Shown: positions 1 through 12,223 of the stretch, one piece after another
How the letters are laid out: every line of letters begins with the position of its first letter
Numbering within the stretch: the stretch's first letter is position 1
Assembly (NCBI RefSeq): GCF_004364775.1
Contig: NZ_SOAL01000007.1
Span: 1-64,000 of the forward strand
Direction of reading: 5' to 3'
Origin: Comamonas sp. JUb58
Lineage (GTDB): Bacteria > Pseudomonadota > Gammaproteobacteria > Burkholderiales > Burkholderiaceae_C
Length of the DNA stretch: 64,000 nucleotides
Notes under the pieces: generated by a model
Told to the model about the DNA's origin: nothing
Databases searched by the model: none
The model's input: only the letters and a program-made list of their open reading frames with translations
Made by a program: the position numbers and the translations under genes

Positions 1-41
1 AGCGTGTAATCGCTCTGTGTCCGCTTAGTCCTAGACTCCAT
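1..41 (-). CDS. IS3-family transposase OrfA, N-terminal fragment (runs off the window)
   Basis: Only the first 13 codons are visible: an ATG followed by residues MESRTKRTQSDYT, a basic start that resembles OrfA proteins of IS3-family elements, whose N-terminus carries a helix-turn-helix for end binding. A purine-rich stretch (AAAGGGATAAG) lies just upstream as a plausible ribosome site. The match comes from memory of the family, and 13 residues cannot prove it. If right, an insertion sequence sits directly downstream of gyrB and reads away from it. Confidence 0.4.
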   Translation of the reverse strand, partial: MESRTKRTQSDYT

Positions 42-97
42 CTTGCTTATCCCTTTGGGTAAGTCCAAGGTGTCAACGCTAATACGGACGGGTCAAG
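1..97 (-). mobile_element. Probable end of an IS3-family insertion sequence
   Basis: Read on the minus strand, the first ~97 bases hold a short leader beginning TTGACCCGTCCG and then a start codon opening a reading frame that looks like the N-terminus of an IS3-family OrfA. The leader would contain the terminal inverted repeat, and the element would end just before the gyrB terminator. The other end and any target-site duplication are outside the window, so the boundary is a guess. Confidence 0.4.
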
Positions 98-103
98 GTA
101 TAA

Positions 104-135
104 AAAAAGAGCCCGGAAGAATCCGGGCTCTTTTT
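104..135 (-). terminator. Rho-independent terminator after gyrB
   Basis: A 14-bp perfect stem, including an agagcccgga / tccgggctct core, with a 4-base loop is flanked by A and T runs, so it can work in both directions. It lies about 125 bases beyond the gyrB stop and would end the dnaA-dnaN-gyrB transcript. The bases between it and the gyrB stop show nothing recognisable. Confidence 0.85.
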
Positions 136-260
136 GCTGGCTATGCCAGGAGCCTTCATTTAACGCCTAAAGATAGGTGAGTCGTTTGGCTTGTGGCATC
201 CAGTCGCAAATGGGTGTCGCGAGTCGCAAACAATACGACGCCTTACGGGCCGACTGCCCA

Positions 261-2891
<2,631 letters not shown>

Positions 2892-2956
2892 TCAAATAAA
2901 TCTCGGTCCTGCGCCGGCCTGCATCTGCCAGCCGGCGCATGGGTCGTGTCCGTCGC

Positions 2957-4075
2957 TTACATGCGCATCGGCATGACCACGTACTTGAAGGTGTCGTTTT
3001 CCGGGTTGGTGATCAGCGCCGAGTTGTTGTTGTCGGCAAAGTCGATGCGCACCATGTCCTGGCCCATGTTGGAGAGCACATCGATCAGGTAGGTGACGTT
3101 GAAGCCGACTTCGACAGCCGGGCCGCCGTAGTCGATGTCCAGCTCGTCCACAGCCTCTTCCTGCTCGGCGTTGTTGGCCGCAATGCGCAGGGTGCCGGGC
3201 TCGATGGTCAGGCGCACGCCCTTGAACTTGTCGCTGGTCATGATGGCCGTGCGCTGCATGCTGGCCAGCAGTGGCGCGCGGCCCAGGGTAATGCTGTTGG
3301 GGTGGTTGCGCGGGATGACGCGGTTGTAGTCGGGGAACTTGCCCTCGACCAGCTTGGTGACGAATTCCATGCCGGCAAAGGTGAAGCGCGCCTGGTTGCT
3401 GGCGAACTGCATCTCGATGACGGGTTGGTTGTCGCCGCTGGCGTCCGACAGGAGGCGCTGGAGTTCCAGCACGGTCTTGCGCGGCAGAATCACTTCCTGC
3501 TTGGGCACTTCCACATCCAGCGTGGCGCTGGCAAAGGCTAGGCGGTGGCCGTCGGTGGCCACCAGGCTCAGGGTGTTGCCCTCGGCCACGAACAGGATGC
3601 CGTTCAGGTAGTAACGGATGTCCTGCACGGCCATCGCGAACGAGACCTGGCTCATCAGGTCCTTGAGCACCTTTTGCGGCACGCTGAACACGGGGCCAAA
3701 GGAGGGCGCCTCTTGCACCAGCGGGAAGTCTTCCGCAGGCAGGGTCTGCAAGGTGAAGCGGCTCTTGCCACCCTTGAGGATCATCTTGGACTGCTGCGTC
3801 TCCAGGCTCACGGTCTGGTCGCTGGGCATGGTCTTCAGAATGTCGATCAGTTTGCGGGCGCCCACGGTGGTGGTGAAGTCACCCATGTCACCGCCCAGCT
3901 CGGCCGTGGTGCGGATCTGGATTTCCAGATCGCTGGTGGTCAGCTGCAGGGCATTGCCGGTCTTGCGGATCAGCACATTGGCCAGAATCGGCAAAGTGTG
4001 GCGCCGCTCGACAATACCGGCGACCGACTGCAGTACTGCGATGACTTTGTCTTGTGTGGCCTTCAGAACAATCAT
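2957..4075 (-). CDS. dnaN: DNA polymerase III sliding clamp (beta subunit)
   Basis: Ring-shaped processivity clamp that tethers DNA polymerase III and other clamp-binding proteins to DNA. The 372-residue length is that of the family. The N-terminus (MIVLKATQDKVIAVLQ) and the C-terminal MPMRM, which forms part of the protein-binding pocket, are typical. It lies between dnaA and gyrB on the same strand, separated by about 130 and 120 bases, the usual order beside the origin. No anomalies were seen. Confidence 0.98.
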   Translation of the reverse strand: MIVLKATQDKVIAVLQSVAGIVERRHTLPILANVLIRKTGNALQLTTSDLEIQIRTTAELGGDMGDFTTTVGARKLIDILKTMPSDQTVSLETQQSKMILKGGKSRFTLQTLPAEDFPLVQEAPSFGPVFSVPQKVLKDLMSQVSFAMAVQDIRYYLNGILFVAEGNTLSLVATDGHRLAFASATLDVEVPKQEVILPRKTVLELQRLLSDASGDNQPVIEMQFASNQARFTFAGMEFVTKLVEGKFPDYNRVIPRNHPNSITLGRAPLLASMQRTAIMTSDKFKGVRLTIEPGTLRIAANNAEQEEAVDELDIDYGGPAVEVGFNVTYLIDVLSNMGQDMVRIDFADNNNSALITNPENDTFKYVVMPMRM

Positions 4076-4204
4076 TTCAACCTCTTGTCAAATTGCGGTG
4101 TTGTTGTGGACGGCAGTTGTGCACGGAGCCCCCTCTGCACCTGTCCCATTTGCCATTGTGCCTGCGGCGCGCAGGCAATTGGCGAAATCAAAAAATTCCA
4201 TCGG

Positions 4205-5743
4205 CTAGCCCTTGAGGGTCTGCTCCAGCACGTGCAATTGCTGGTTCAGCTCGGTCAATTGCTGGCGTTCGCCACCGATCTTGCGCACGGCGTGCAGCAC
4301 GGTGGTGTGGTCGCGACCGCCAAACAGCTCGCCAATCTCCGGCAGGCTTTTCTGGGTCAGCTCCTTGGCCAGATACATGGCAATCTGGCGCGGGCGGGCA
4401 ATGCTGGCCGGGCGCTTCTTGCTGTACATGTCGGCGACCTTGATCTTGTAGTAGTCCGCGACGGTCTTCTGGATGTTCTCCACGCTGATCTGGCGGTTCT
4501 GGATCGACAGCAGATCGCGCAGCGCCTCACGGGCCAGCTGGATGGAGATTTCCTTCTGGTTGAAGCGCGAGTAAGCGAGGATCTTGCGCAGCGCGCCTTC
4601 GAGCTCGCGCACATTGGAGCGCACGTTCTTGGCGACGAAGAAGGCCACTTCCTCGGGCATCTCCGTGCCTTCAACCCTCGACTTGTTGATCAGAATCGCG
4701 ACGCGCATTTCCAGCTCGGGCGGCTCGATGGCCACCGTCAGGCCGGAGTCAAAGCGCGAGACCAGGCGCTCGTGGATGTTGGCCAGACCCTTGGGATAGG
4801 TGTCGGACGTCATCACGATGTGGCTCTTCTTGGCCAGCAGCGCTTCAAAAGCGTTGAAGAACTCTTCCTGCGTGCGGTCCTTGTTGGCAAAAAACTGCAC
4901 ATCGTCGATCAGCAGCAGATCGAGCGAGTGGTAGCGCTCCTTGAACTCGTCAAAGGTGCGGCGCTGGTAGGACTTGACCACATCCGAGACGAACTGCTCG
5001 GCATGGATGTAGAGAACTTTGGCGTCCGGGTTGTCGGCCAGCAGCTTGTTGCCCACCGCATGCACCAAGTGGGTCTTACCCAGACCGACGCCGCCGTAGA
5101 TGAACAAGGGGTTGTACAGATGGCCGGGCGAGGCTGCCACGTGCATGGCCGCCGAGCGTGCCATGCGGTTGGCGGTACCTTCGACCAGCGTGTCGAACGT
5201 GAGCACCGGGTTCAGGCGGTTGCGGAAGTTGCCACTGGCATTGCCGGTATCGCCCTCGGCGCTGCTGGGCTGGCCCTGCGGCGCGGGGCTGGCGTCGCTG
5301 ATCTGGATGCTGTTGCGGTACTGCTCGGCCGCGTTGGCGGCAGCCTGGCCGGGGTTGCGGCTGGCAGGCCCGTACGAAGGCCCCAGGCCCATGCCCGACG
5401 AGGTGCCGCTGCCTTGCGCGGACGCGGCCAGCGCGCCACCGCTGCGCACAGGCGGGCGAACGACGGTGCGCACAGCAGCATCGCGCTGGGCAATCGCCAA
5501 CTCGATGGCCACGGGTTGTCCGTAGGTTTCTTCCAGCATGGCGGCCAGGCGGCCGGTGTATTGGGCGCGAATCCAGTCAAGCTTGAAACGGTTGGCCACA
5601 TAGAGCGTGACCTTGGACAAGTCGTCCGACACGACAGCGGTCAGCGGCTTGATCCAGGTGTTGAACTGTTGCTCGGGCATTTCTTGGGCGAGTTGCTCTA
5701 CAACTGCACGCCACAAACCTTGGCCCAGGCTGGCTTCATCCAT
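4205..5743 (-). CDS. dnaA: Chromosomal replication initiator DnaA
   Basis: AAA+ initiator that binds DnaA boxes and opens oriC. The 512-residue protein has domain I (ending around the NTWIKPL motif), a long low-complexity domain II rich in Ala, Gly and Pro, the AAA+ core with Walker [10 protein letters not shown] and Walker [11 protein letters not shown], and the domain IV DNA-binding signature [11 protein letters not shown]. The frame is open 34 codons further upstream, but MDEASLG matches the family N-terminus, so I start there. DnaA boxes lie just upstream, so autoregulation is likely. Confidence 0.98.
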   Translation of the reverse strand: MDEASLGQGLWRAVVEQLAQEMPEQQFNTWIKPLTAVVSDDLSKVTLYVANRFKLDWIRAQYTGRLAAMLEETYGQPVAIELAIAQRDAAVRTVVRPPVRSGGALAASAQGSGTSSGMGLGPSYGPASRNPGQAAANAAEQYRNSIQISDASPAPQGQPSSAEGDTGNASGNFRNRLNPVLTFDTLVEGTANRMARSAAMHVAASPGHLYNPLFIYGGVGLGKTHLVHAVGNKLLADNPDAKVLYIHAEQFVSDVVKSYQRRTFDEFKERYHSLDLLLIDDVQFFANKDRTQEEFFNAFEALLAKKSHIVMTSDTYPKGLANIHERLVSRFDSGLTVAIEPPELEMRVAILINKSRVEGTEMPEEVAFFVAKNVRSNVRELEGALRKILAYSRFNQKEISIQLAREALRDLLSIQNRQISVENIQKTVADYYKIKVADMYSKKRPASIARPRQIAMYLAKELTQKSLPEIGELFGGRDHTTVLHAVRKIGGERQQLTELNQQLHVLEQTLKG

Positions 5744-5784
5744 TGTTATCCCACGGAAAGATTCGTCCCCCACGCTGTTGTTAT

Positions 5785-5793
5785 TGTGGATAA
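5785..5793 (-). promoter_or_regulatory. DnaA box
   Basis: Perfect match to TTATCCACA on the minus strand (tgtggataa on plus), 42 bases upstream of the dnaA start codon. It may serve both initiation and dnaA autoregulation. Confidence 0.8.
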
Positions 5794-5835
5794 GGGGGAA
5801 GGTTGATCGGCCGCCTATTGTAGCTTGTGCAAAAG

Positions 5836-5844
5836 TTATCCACA
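5836..5844 (+). promoter_or_regulatory. DnaA box
   Basis: Perfect TTATCCACA on the plus strand, in inverted orientation to the other box and 42 bases from it, upstream of dnaA. Confidence 0.8.
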
Positions 5845-6198
5845 CAACGGACTTGTCTGCACAAACCCCATGCTCGGGTTTCCTTGATGGGCTGGCGGCC
5901 GACTTGGCAAAAGTCTGCGCATATTACAGAAAAAACCGAGGACAAAGCCAAGTAATTGCCAAGGACAGTAAACACTGCGATAATTTGCGGTTTCCCTGCA
6001 TGTCAGGGCGAATTTTTACGCGCGTGTCCGTCCGCGCTGGCAACCAAGCTTGTTAAGTTTGTTCCGTTGCCATGGGGGTGGTCCGCACTATTTCACCGGT
6101 GTTGCGCTTGAGCAGGGCTTGAGCTTGGTTGCCTTTGTGTTCATTTATGGACGCAAGCAGCCAACAAACCGGAACCAAGCCTCTCTAGGAATTGCATC

Positions 6199-6333
6199 AT
6201 GAAACGTACTTACCAACCTTCCAAAGTTCGCCGCGCCCGTACCCACGGTTTCCTCGTCCGCATGAAGACCAAGGGTGGCCGCGCTGTTATCAACGCACGC
6301 CGCGCCAAGGGCCGCAAGCGTCTGGGCCTGTAA
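6199..6333 (+). CDS. rpmH: 50S ribosomal protein L34
   Basis: Small, very basic protein of the large ribosomal subunit. The 44-residue product begins [14 protein letters not shown] and ends GRKRLGL, an essentially canonical L34. It is the first gene rightward from the origin and is followed by rnpA after about 60 bases, the universal rpmH-rnpA pairing, probably cotranscribed with yidD and yidC. An AGGAAT ribosome site precedes the ATG. Confidence 0.98.
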   Translation: MKRTYQPSKVRRARTHGFLVRMKTKGGRAVINARRAKGRKRLGL

Positions 6334-6392
6334 GGCTGACAGGGTGACGGGCACCCCCTGGGTGCCAGGTAGTGCACCAGTGGGTGACACTT

Positions 6393-6875
6393 ATGCATCG
6401 CCTTAAGACTCGCCCTCAATTCCAAGCCGCCATGGCAGGTGGCACCATCGCCCGTACGGCGCACTTTGCGCTGCACAGGCTGGTTTTGCCTGCCGACGCC
6501 TCGGGCAGCGATGCTGCCCCATCAGGGCCTGGTGACCAACCTGCCAAGGTTGTGCCACCGGCTCTTTTTGCGTTTGAGGCGACCTGGTTGGGTGCCATGG
6601 TGCCCAAGCGCTGGGCACGCCGCGCGGTCACGCGCAACGCCATCAAGCGGCAGATCTATGCTGTTGCTGCGCTGCATGAGGCGCAGCTGCCGGTGGCCGC
6701 CCACGTGGTGCGCCTGCGCAGCACCTTTGACCGCAAGCAGTTCATCAGCCCCAGCTCCGACGTGCTCAAGCAAGCGGTGCGGGCCGAGCTGATGCAGCTG
6801 TTTGCCCGGGCGCACAAGAACAGCCAGCCGGCCAAAGCCGAGCGCAACGAAGGCGCCAAGGCGCTTAGCGTATGA
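6393..6875 (+). CDS. rnpA: Ribonuclease P protein component
   Basis: Basic protein cofactor of RNase P, which matures tRNA 5' ends with the RNA subunit. The conserved RNP box appears as RRAVTRNAIKRQIY near the middle, preceded by the LGAMVPKRWA strand. At 160 residues it is longer than E. coli RnpA (119), with extra low-complexity sequence after the first helix and a basic C-terminal tail. I chose the ATG giving MHRLKTRPQF because this matches family N-termini; a GTG seven codons upstream is possible. Its 3' end overlaps yidD. Confidence 0.95.
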   Translation: MHRLKTRPQFQAAMAGGTIARTAHFALHRLVLPADASGSDAAPSGPGDQPAKVVPPALFAFEATWLGAMVPKRWARRAVTRNAIKRQIYAVAALHEAQLPVAAHVVRLRSTFDRKQFISPSSDVLKQAVRAELMQLFARAHKNSQPAKAERNEGAKALSV

Positions 6876-7156
6876 TGCAACGCTTGCTCATGGGTTTGGT
6901 ACGCGGCTACAGGCTGCTGCTGAGCCCTTGGCTAGGTTCTGCCTGCCGGTTCGAGCCCACGTGCTCTGCCTATTCATTGCAGGCGCTGGAACAGCACGGT
7001 GCTGCCATGGGCAGCTATTTGACAGTGCGCCGCCTGGTGCGCTGCCATCCCTGGTGCGAGGGCGGCCATGACCCGGTCCCCGCGCATCCACGCTGGTTCA
7101 GTCGTCTGGTGACTCCCGCCGATTCATCCTCTTCCCCCTCTGAGAAGTCTTCATGA
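6872..7156 (+). CDS. yidD: Membrane protein insertion efficiency factor YidD
   Basis: Small membrane-associated protein that aids YidC-dependent insertion. The 94-residue product has the DUF37 signature: an N-terminal amphipathic segment (YRLLLSPWLG), then CRFEPTCSAYS and the Cys-Pro-Trp turn RCHPWCEGG. The start ATG overlaps the end of rnpA and the stop overlaps the yidC start (ATGA), so translation is probably coupled through rnpA-yidD-yidC. Confidence 0.95.
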   Translation: MMQRLLMGLVRGYRLLLSPWLGSACRFEPTCSAYSLQALEQHGAAMGSYLTVRRLVRCHPWCEGGHDPVPAHPRWFSRLVTPADSSSSPSEKSS

Positions 7157-8856
7157 ACGATATTCGCCGCACCATCTTGTGGGTGATATTTGGTTTCTCC
7201 CTGGTCCTGCTCTGGGACAAGTGGCAAATCCACAATGGTCGCAAACCCACATTTTTCCCCACACCTGAGGTGACGGCCCAGGCGCCTGCAGATGCAGTCA
7301 GCACCGACAACGGTCTGCCCGCTGCCAGCGCCGCCAGCCCTGCGGCGCCTGCAAACGCCAGCAACGTGCCCGGCACGGCCGGCGCCGATGCTGCAGCCCC
7401 CGCTGCTGCACGCGAAAAGCTGACCGTGGCCTCCGACCTGCTGCGCCTGACCTTCGACAGCGAAGGCGCATCCTTGATCGGTGCCGAGCTGCTCAAGTAC
7501 GCCGACCAGGACGACAAGACCAAGCCCGTGAAGCTGCTCGACGAGAGCGCCAACCGCGTTTACGTGGCCCAGACCGGTCTGATTGGTGGCAACTTCCCGA
7601 CCCACAAGACGGCGATGACCCTCAAGCCCGGTCCGCGCGAGCTGGCTGATGGCCAGAACGAGCTGAACGTGGTGTTCGAGTCGCCTGATCTGGGCGGCGT
7701 CAAGCTGGTCAAGACCTGGACCCTCAAGCGCGGCGACTACGCGATTGGCCTGAAGCAAGATGTGGTGAACACCGGCTCTGCCGCAGTCAACCCCCAGCTG
7801 TACCTGCAGCTGACGCGTGATGGCAACAAGCCTGCCGGCGAATCCTCGTTCTACTCCACCTTCACCGGTCCTGCTGTCTACACCGAAGCCAAGAAGTACC
7901 ACAAGGTCGACTTCAAGGACATCGAAAACGGCAAGACAGACAGCGTGGACAAGGCTGCAGACAACGGCTACGTGGCCATGGTCCAGCACTACTTTGCCAG
8001 CGCCTGGCTGCTGCCCCAAGGCACGCAGCGCGACATCTATGTGCGCAAGGCCGGCACCAACCTGTACTCGGTGGGCGAGATCACCCACCTGGGCGAGATT
8101 GCTCCCGGCCAGAGCAAGGCCATCGATGCGCGCCTGTTCGTGGGCCCGCAGATCGAAAAGACCCTGGAAGCCATCGCTCCTGGTCTGGAACTGGTCAAGG
8201 ACTACGGCTGGGTGACGATTCTGGCCAAGCCGCTGTACTGGCTGCTCGACAAGCTGCACGGCTTCATCGGCAACTGGGGCTGGTCGATCGTGGCGCTGGT
8301 GATGCTGCTGAAGATTGCGTTCTACTGGCTCAATGCCAAGGCCTACGCATCGATGGCCAAGATGAAGGCGATCAACCCCCGCATCATGGAGATGCGTGAA
8401 CGCCTCAAGGACAAGCCCCAGCAGATGCAGCAGGAGATGATGCGCATCTACCGCGAAGAGAAGGTCAACCCCATGGGTGGTTGCTTCCCGATCGTGATCC
8501 AGATCCCCGTGTTCATCGCGCTGTACTGGGTGCTGCTGTCGTCGGTGGAAATCCGCAACGCGCCTTGGATCGGCTGGATCCATGACCTGTCGGTGCCCGA
8601 TCCGTTCTTCATCCTGCCTGTGCTGATGACCCTGTCGTCGCTGCTGCAGACGGCGCTGAACCCCGCACCACCCGATCCGATGCAAGCCAAGATGATGTGG
8701 ATCATGCCGCTGATGTTCAGCGTGATGTTCTTCTTCTTCCCGGCCGGCCTGGTGCTGTACTGGCTGACCAACAACTTGCTGTCGATTGCCCAGCAGTGGA
8801 TCATCAATACCCGAATGGGTGTGCCACCGCAGTTCAATCTGCCAAAGTTCAAGTAG
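7153..8856 (+). CDS. yidC: Membrane protein insertase YidC
   Basis: Inner-membrane insertase (Oxa1/Alb3/YidC family) that folds and inserts membrane proteins alone or with SecYEG. The 567 residues have the Gram-negative layout: one N-terminal membrane anchor (ILWVIFGFSLVLLW), an Ala/Pro-rich linker, a large periplasmic beta domain (about residues 95-340), and five C-terminal membrane segments with a KMKAINPRIMEMRERLKDK cytoplasmic hairpin. It overlaps yidD by 4 bases. A strong terminator follows, so mnmE downstream needs its own promoter. Confidence 0.98.
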   Translation: MNDIRRTILWVIFGFSLVLLWDKWQIHNGRKPTFFPTPEVTAQAPADAVSTDNGLPAASAASPAAPANASNVPGTAGADAAAPAAAREKLTVASDLLRLTFDSEGASLIGAELLKYADQDDKTKPVKLLDESANRVYVAQTGLIGGNFPTHKTAMTLKPGPRELADGQNELNVVFESPDLGGVKLVKTWTLKRGDYAIGLKQDVVNTGSAAVNPQLYLQLTRDGNKPAGESSFYSTFTGPAVYTEAKKYHKVDFKDIENGKTDSVDKAADNGYVAMVQHYFASAWLLPQGTQRDIYVRKAGTNLYSVGEITHLGEIAPGQSKAIDARLFVGPQIEKTLEAIAPGLELVKDYGWVTILAKPLYWLLDKLHGFIGNWGWSIVALVMLLKIAFYWLNAKAYASMAKMKAINPRIMEMRERLKDKPQQMQQEMMRIYREEKVNPMGGCFPIVIQIPVFIALYWVLLSSVEIRNAPWIGWIHDLSVPDPFFILPVLMTLSSLLQTALNPAPPDPMQAKMMWIMPLMFSVMFFFFPAGLVLYWLTNNLLSIAQQWIINTRMGVPPQFNLPKFK

Positions 8857-8911
8857 CCGGCATTTGTCAATGCAGGGATTGCCTAGGCGGGCATTCCCGG
8901 ATACCTCTCCC

Positions 8912-8938
8912 AAACGGTCGCATCAGCGACCGTTTTTT
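8912..8938 (+). terminator. Rho-independent terminator after yidC
   Basis: Ten-base-pair stem aaacggtcgc / gcgaccgttt with loop ATCA and a six-T tail. It separates the rpmH-yidC transcript from the following binding-protein gene. Confidence 0.9.
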
Positions 8939-8988
8939 CGTTAGCATGACTTGTTTGAAAATGTGTTCAACAAACAAGGGGTTGAGGT

Positions 8989-10572
8989 ATGGCGAAAGTA
9001 TCGGTTTTTCGACCTAGCGCGCTAGCGCTGGCAGTGTTGATCTGTGCAGGTGCAGCCCAGGCGGCCACCTTGCGCTGGGCAGGTGCCAACGACATCCTGA
9101 CCCTGGACCCCCACGCACAGAACCACCAGACCACCCATGCTTTCCTGCAGCAGGTCTATGAGCCCCTGGTGCGCTATGGCAAGGACTTCCAGCTGGAGCC
9201 GGCACTGGCCACCAAGTGGACCGAGGTGAGCCCCACCCAGTGGCGCTTCGAGCTGCGCAAGGGCGTTAAATTCCACGACGGCGCGCCCTTCACCGCCGAT
9301 GACGTGGTCTTCTCGCTGACCCGCATCATGACCCCGCCATCGAACATGATGAGCGCTACCCAGAGCATCAAGGAAGTCAAGAAGGTCGATGACTTCACCG
9401 TCGATCTGATCCTCAAAGGCCCCAACCCCATTCTGCTGCGCGAGCTGACCGAAGCACGCATCATGAACAAGGCCTGGGCCGAGAAGAACAACGCCGTCAA
9501 GACCCAGGATTACGCCGGCAAGGAAGAAAGCTACTCCAGCCGCAACACCAATGGCACGGGCTCCTTCGTGGCCGTCAGCTGGCAGCCCGATGTGAAGCTG
9601 ACCCTGAAGAAGAACGCCGCCTGGTGGGACAAGCCCACCGGCAATGTGGACGAAATCGTCTTCACCCCCATCAAGTCGGCCGCCACCCGCACTGCTGCGC
9701 TGATCTCCAACCAGGTGGACTTCATGGTCGACCCACCACCACAAGACCAGGAGCGCATCAAGAAGACCGCCGAGCTGAAGCTGCTCGAAGGCACCGAAAA
9801 CCGCACCATCTACCTGGGCCTAGACGTGTTCCGCGACGAGCTGCCAGGCGCTGGCACCCCGGGCAAGAACCCGATGAAGGATGTGCGCGTGCGCAAGGCC
9901 ATGTACATGGCCATTGACACCGAAGGCCTGCACAAGCGCACCATGCGCGGCATGTCGATCACCGCGGGCACCATGGTGGCGCCAATGGTGCACGGCTGGA
10001 GCAAGGAACTGGAAGAGCGTGCCGCCAAGTACGACGTCGAAGGCGCCAAGAAACTGCTGGCCGAAGCGGGCTACCCCAATGGCTTCAACCTGAAGCTCGA
10101 ATGCCCGAACGACCGCTATGTGAACGACGAGGCCATCTGCCAGGCCGTCACCGCCATGTGGACCCGCATTGGCATCAAGACCAGCCTGCAAGCCACGCCG
10201 ATGGCCCAGTTTGTGACCCGCGTGATGAACTCCGACCCGAACGCCTACCTGTTCGGCTGGGGTGTGGCCACCTTTGATGCGCTCTACTCGCTGGATGCAC
10301 TGATCCACAGCAAGGGCGCAGCGGGCGGCGGTGTCTACAACGGCGGCCGCATTGCCGACAAGGAGCTGGACGCCAAGATCGACGCGTTGAAGACCGAGAC
10401 CGACACGGCCAAGCGCGATGCCTTGATGAACGACGCTTTGAAGATGGCCAAGGACAACTTCTACACCATCCCGGTGCACCACCAGATCTTCCCTTGGGCC
10501 ATGCGCAAGGGCATCGACACCGTCTACCGCGCCGATGCACGCCCCATCCCCGCCTGGACCACGATCAAGTAA
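8989..10572 (+). CDS. ABC transporter substrate-binding protein, peptide type (SBP_bac_5)
   Basis: Periplasmic binding protein of the DppA/OppA class. The 527-residue precursor has a signal peptide (hydrophobic core [14 protein letters not shown], cleavage after about residue 25), then the family start [19 protein letters not shown] and repeated cluster C features such as [16 protein letters not shown] and [10 protein letters not shown]. No permease or ATPase gene is beside it. It stands alone between terminators, inserted between yidC and mnmE, which are normally adjacent. It probably feeds a transporter encoded elsewhere; the ligand is unknown. Confidence 0.9.
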   Translation: MAKVSVFRPSALALAVLICAGAAQAATLRWAGANDILTLDPHAQNHQTTHAFLQQVYEPLVRYGKDFQLEPALATKWTEVSPTQWRFELRKGVKFHDGAPFTADDVVFSLTRIMTPPSNMMSATQSIKEVKKVDDFTVDLILKGPNPILLRELTEARIMNKAWAEKNNAVKTQDYAGKEESYSSRNTNGTGSFVAVSWQPDVKLTLKKNAAWWDKPTGNVDEIVFTPIKSAATRTAALISNQVDFMVDPPPQDQERIKKTAELKLLEGTENRTIYLGLDVFRDELPGAGTPGKNPMKDVRVRKAMYMAIDTEGLHKRTMRGMSITAGTMVAPMVHGWSKELEERAAKYDVEGAKKLLAEAGYPNGFNLKLECPNDRYVNDEAICQAVTAMWTRIGIKTSLQATPMAQFVTRVMNSDPNAYLFGWGVATFDALYSLDALIHSKGAAGGGVYNGGRIADKELDAKIDALKTETDTAKRDALMNDALKMAKDNFYTIPVHHQIFPWAMRKGIDTVYRADARPIPAWTTIK

Positions 10573-10594
10573 GCCTGCTTGATCCGACCACCCC

Positions 10595-10619
10595 AAAGCC
10601 TGCGCCAGCAGGCTTTTTT
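10595..10619 (+). terminator. Rho-independent terminator after the lone binding protein gene
   Basis: Nine-base-pair stem aaagcctgc / gcaggcttt, loop GCCA and a T run. With the terminator after yidC it frames the binding-protein gene as a single transcription unit. Confidence 0.88.
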
Positions 10620-10739
10620 CATGGGCGGCGGGGTGGGTGCAGGGCGGACACCGGGCCGGCCAATAGCCTGCGGCGCAGGCGGCTGGCGCTGCCGCCCGAT
10701 AATGTGGGGCTTGCCCCCACTAGAGCCAGAGACCTGCCC

Positions 10740-12209
10740 ATGCTTGCCCGCCACCACGATCCGATTGTTGCCATTGCCACTGCCCCCGGGCGCGGAGCGG
10801 TGGGCATTGTGCGGGTGTCGGGCAAGGCGATTGCGCCGCTGGTCGAGCGCCTCTGCGGCAAGGCCCTGAAGCCGCGCGAGGCCAGCTACCTGCCTTTCAA
10901 GGCGGCGGATGGCCAGGCCATCGACCAAGGCCTGGCCTTGTACTTCCCAGCGCCGCACAGTTACACCGGGGAGGACGTGCTGGAGCTGCAGGCCCACGGC
11001 GGCCCGGTGGTGCTGCAGTTGCTGCTGGCCCGCTGCCTGGAGGCCGCGCAGGCAGAGGCAGACAGTGGCAAGCCGCTGCTGCCCAATCTGCGCCTGGCCG
11101 AGCCGGGGGAGTTTACCGAGCGCGCTTTTCTGAACGACAAGATCGACCTGGCCCAGGCCGAGGCGATTGCCGACCTGATCGACGCCAGCACCGAAGCGGC
11201 GGCACGCAGCGCCAGCCGCTCGCTGACCGGCGCGTTCTCGCAAGAGGTACACCGCCTGCGCGACGCGCTGGTGCACCTGCGCATGCTGGTTGAGGCGACC
11301 CTGGATTTCCCCGAAGAGGAAATCGACTTTCTGCAAAAGGCCGATGCCTATGGCCAGCTGGACCAGCTGCGCGCCACCGTGCAGGCCGTCATGCAGCGCA
11401 CCCGCCAGGGCGCCTTGCTGCGCGAGGGCATCAAGGTCGTGATCGCCGGCCAGCCCAATGCCGGCAAAAGCTCCCTGCTCAACGCGCTGGCGGGTGCCGA
11501 GCTGGCCATCGTCACCCCCATTGCTGGCACCACGCGCGACAAGGTTGCGCAGACCATCCAGATCGAAGGTGTGCCCCTGCATGTGATCGACACCGCCGGC
11601 CTGCGCGAGAGCAGCGACGAGGTCGAGCGCATCGGCATTGCCCGCGCCTGGGAAGAAATCGCCGCCGCCGATGCCGTGCTGTTTCTGCACGACCTGACCC
11701 GCATGGCCGAGCCCGACTATGCCGAGGCCGACCGCCAGATCGCCGCCAACCTGCAGCAGCAACTGCCCGCCACCGTGCCGGTGCTGCAGGTCTGGAACAA
11801 GGCCGATGCGCTGACCCCCTACGAGGCCCGCCGGCAAAGTGCCGAGGCCGCTACGCAGTTCAACACCGCTGCTGCCGCTGCCCCGGCGGGCGAGCAGGCC
11901 CCGCTGGTGCTGTCGGCCAAAACCGGCGATGGCCTGGACACCCTGCGCCAGCAACTGCTGGCCATAGCCGGCTGGCAGCCCGCCGCCGAAGGCACCTACA
12001 TCGCCCGCGCCCGCCATGTGCAGGCGCTGCAACAAGTCGAAGAGCACCTGGACATCGCCCATGCCCAACTGCATGTGGACAGCCCTGCACTCGACCTGCT
12101 GGCCGAAGAGCTGCGCCTGGCCCAGCATGCGCTGAATGCCATCACCGGCGAATTCACGTCGGATGATTTGCTGGGTGTGATTTTTTCGAGCTTTTGTATT
12201 GGCAAATAA
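10740..12209 (+). CDS. mnmE: tRNA-5-carboxymethylaminomethyl-uridine(34) GTPase MnmE
   Basis: GTPase that with MnmG modifies U34 of tRNAs reading split codon boxes. The 489 residues show the tetrahydrofolate-binding N-terminal domain ([20 protein letters not shown]), the inserted G domain with P-loop GQPNAGKSS, switch GTTRDK and DTAGLRE motifs, and the C-terminal CIGK that carries the catalytic Cys. An open frame runs further upstream, but family proteins begin near MLARHHDPI, so I start there. It converges with the histidine kinase gene 14 bases downstream. Confidence 0.98.
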   Translation: MLARHHDPIVAIATAPGRGAVGIVRVSGKAIAPLVERLCGKALKPREASYLPFKAADGQAIDQGLALYFPAPHSYTGEDVLELQAHGGPVVLQLLLARCLEAAQAEADSGKPLLPNLRLAEPGEFTERAFLNDKIDLAQAEAIADLIDASTEAAARSASRSLTGAFSQEVHRLRDALVHLRMLVEATLDFPEEEIDFLQKADAYGQLDQLRATVQAVMQRTRQGALLREGIKVVIAGQPNAGKSSLLNALAGAELAIVTPIAGTTRDKVAQTIQIEGVPLHVIDTAGLRESSDEVERIGIARAWEEIAAADAVLFLHDLTRMAEPDYAEADRQIAANLQQQLPATVPVLQVWNKADALTPYEARRQSAEAATQFNTAAAAAPAGEQAPLVLSAKTGDGLDTLRQQLLAIAGWQPAAEGTYIARARHVQALQQVEEHLDIAHAQLHVDSPALDLLAEELRLAQHALNAITGEFTSDDLLGVIFSSFCIGK

Positions 12210-12223
12210 GCCAGTCCGCCCGC

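Larger units (their letters stand above)
5744..6198. other. oriC: Probable chromosomal replication origin (oriC) between dnaA and rpmH
   Basis: This 455-base gene-free stretch separates leftward dnaA-dnaN-gyrB from rightward rpmH-rnpA-yidD-yidC, the usual oriC position in this family. It has two perfect 9-base DnaA boxes in opposite orientation, local A/T-rich tracts (for example around 5930-5945 and 5975-5990), and must also hold the dnaA and rpmH promoters. Two perfect boxes is few for a complete origin, so more degenerate boxes or a second cluster may exist. A GC-skew change here would confirm it. Confidence 0.65.

Noticed and set aside
1-60. tRNA or rRNA gene at the left edge
   Set aside because: No cloverleaf or rRNA signature can be formed; the minus strand looks like a transposase start.
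3545-5806. Plus-strand frame of about 750 codons opposite dnaN and dnaA
   Set aside because: Antisense shadow of two certain genes; no coding signature.
6372-6392. GTG start for rnpA seven codons upstream
   Set aside because: Family N-termini match the ATG at 6393 better, and neither start has a convincing ribosome site.
7015-8913. Minus-strand frame of about 630 codons opposite yidC
   Set aside because: His- and Gln-rich antisense shadow of yidC.
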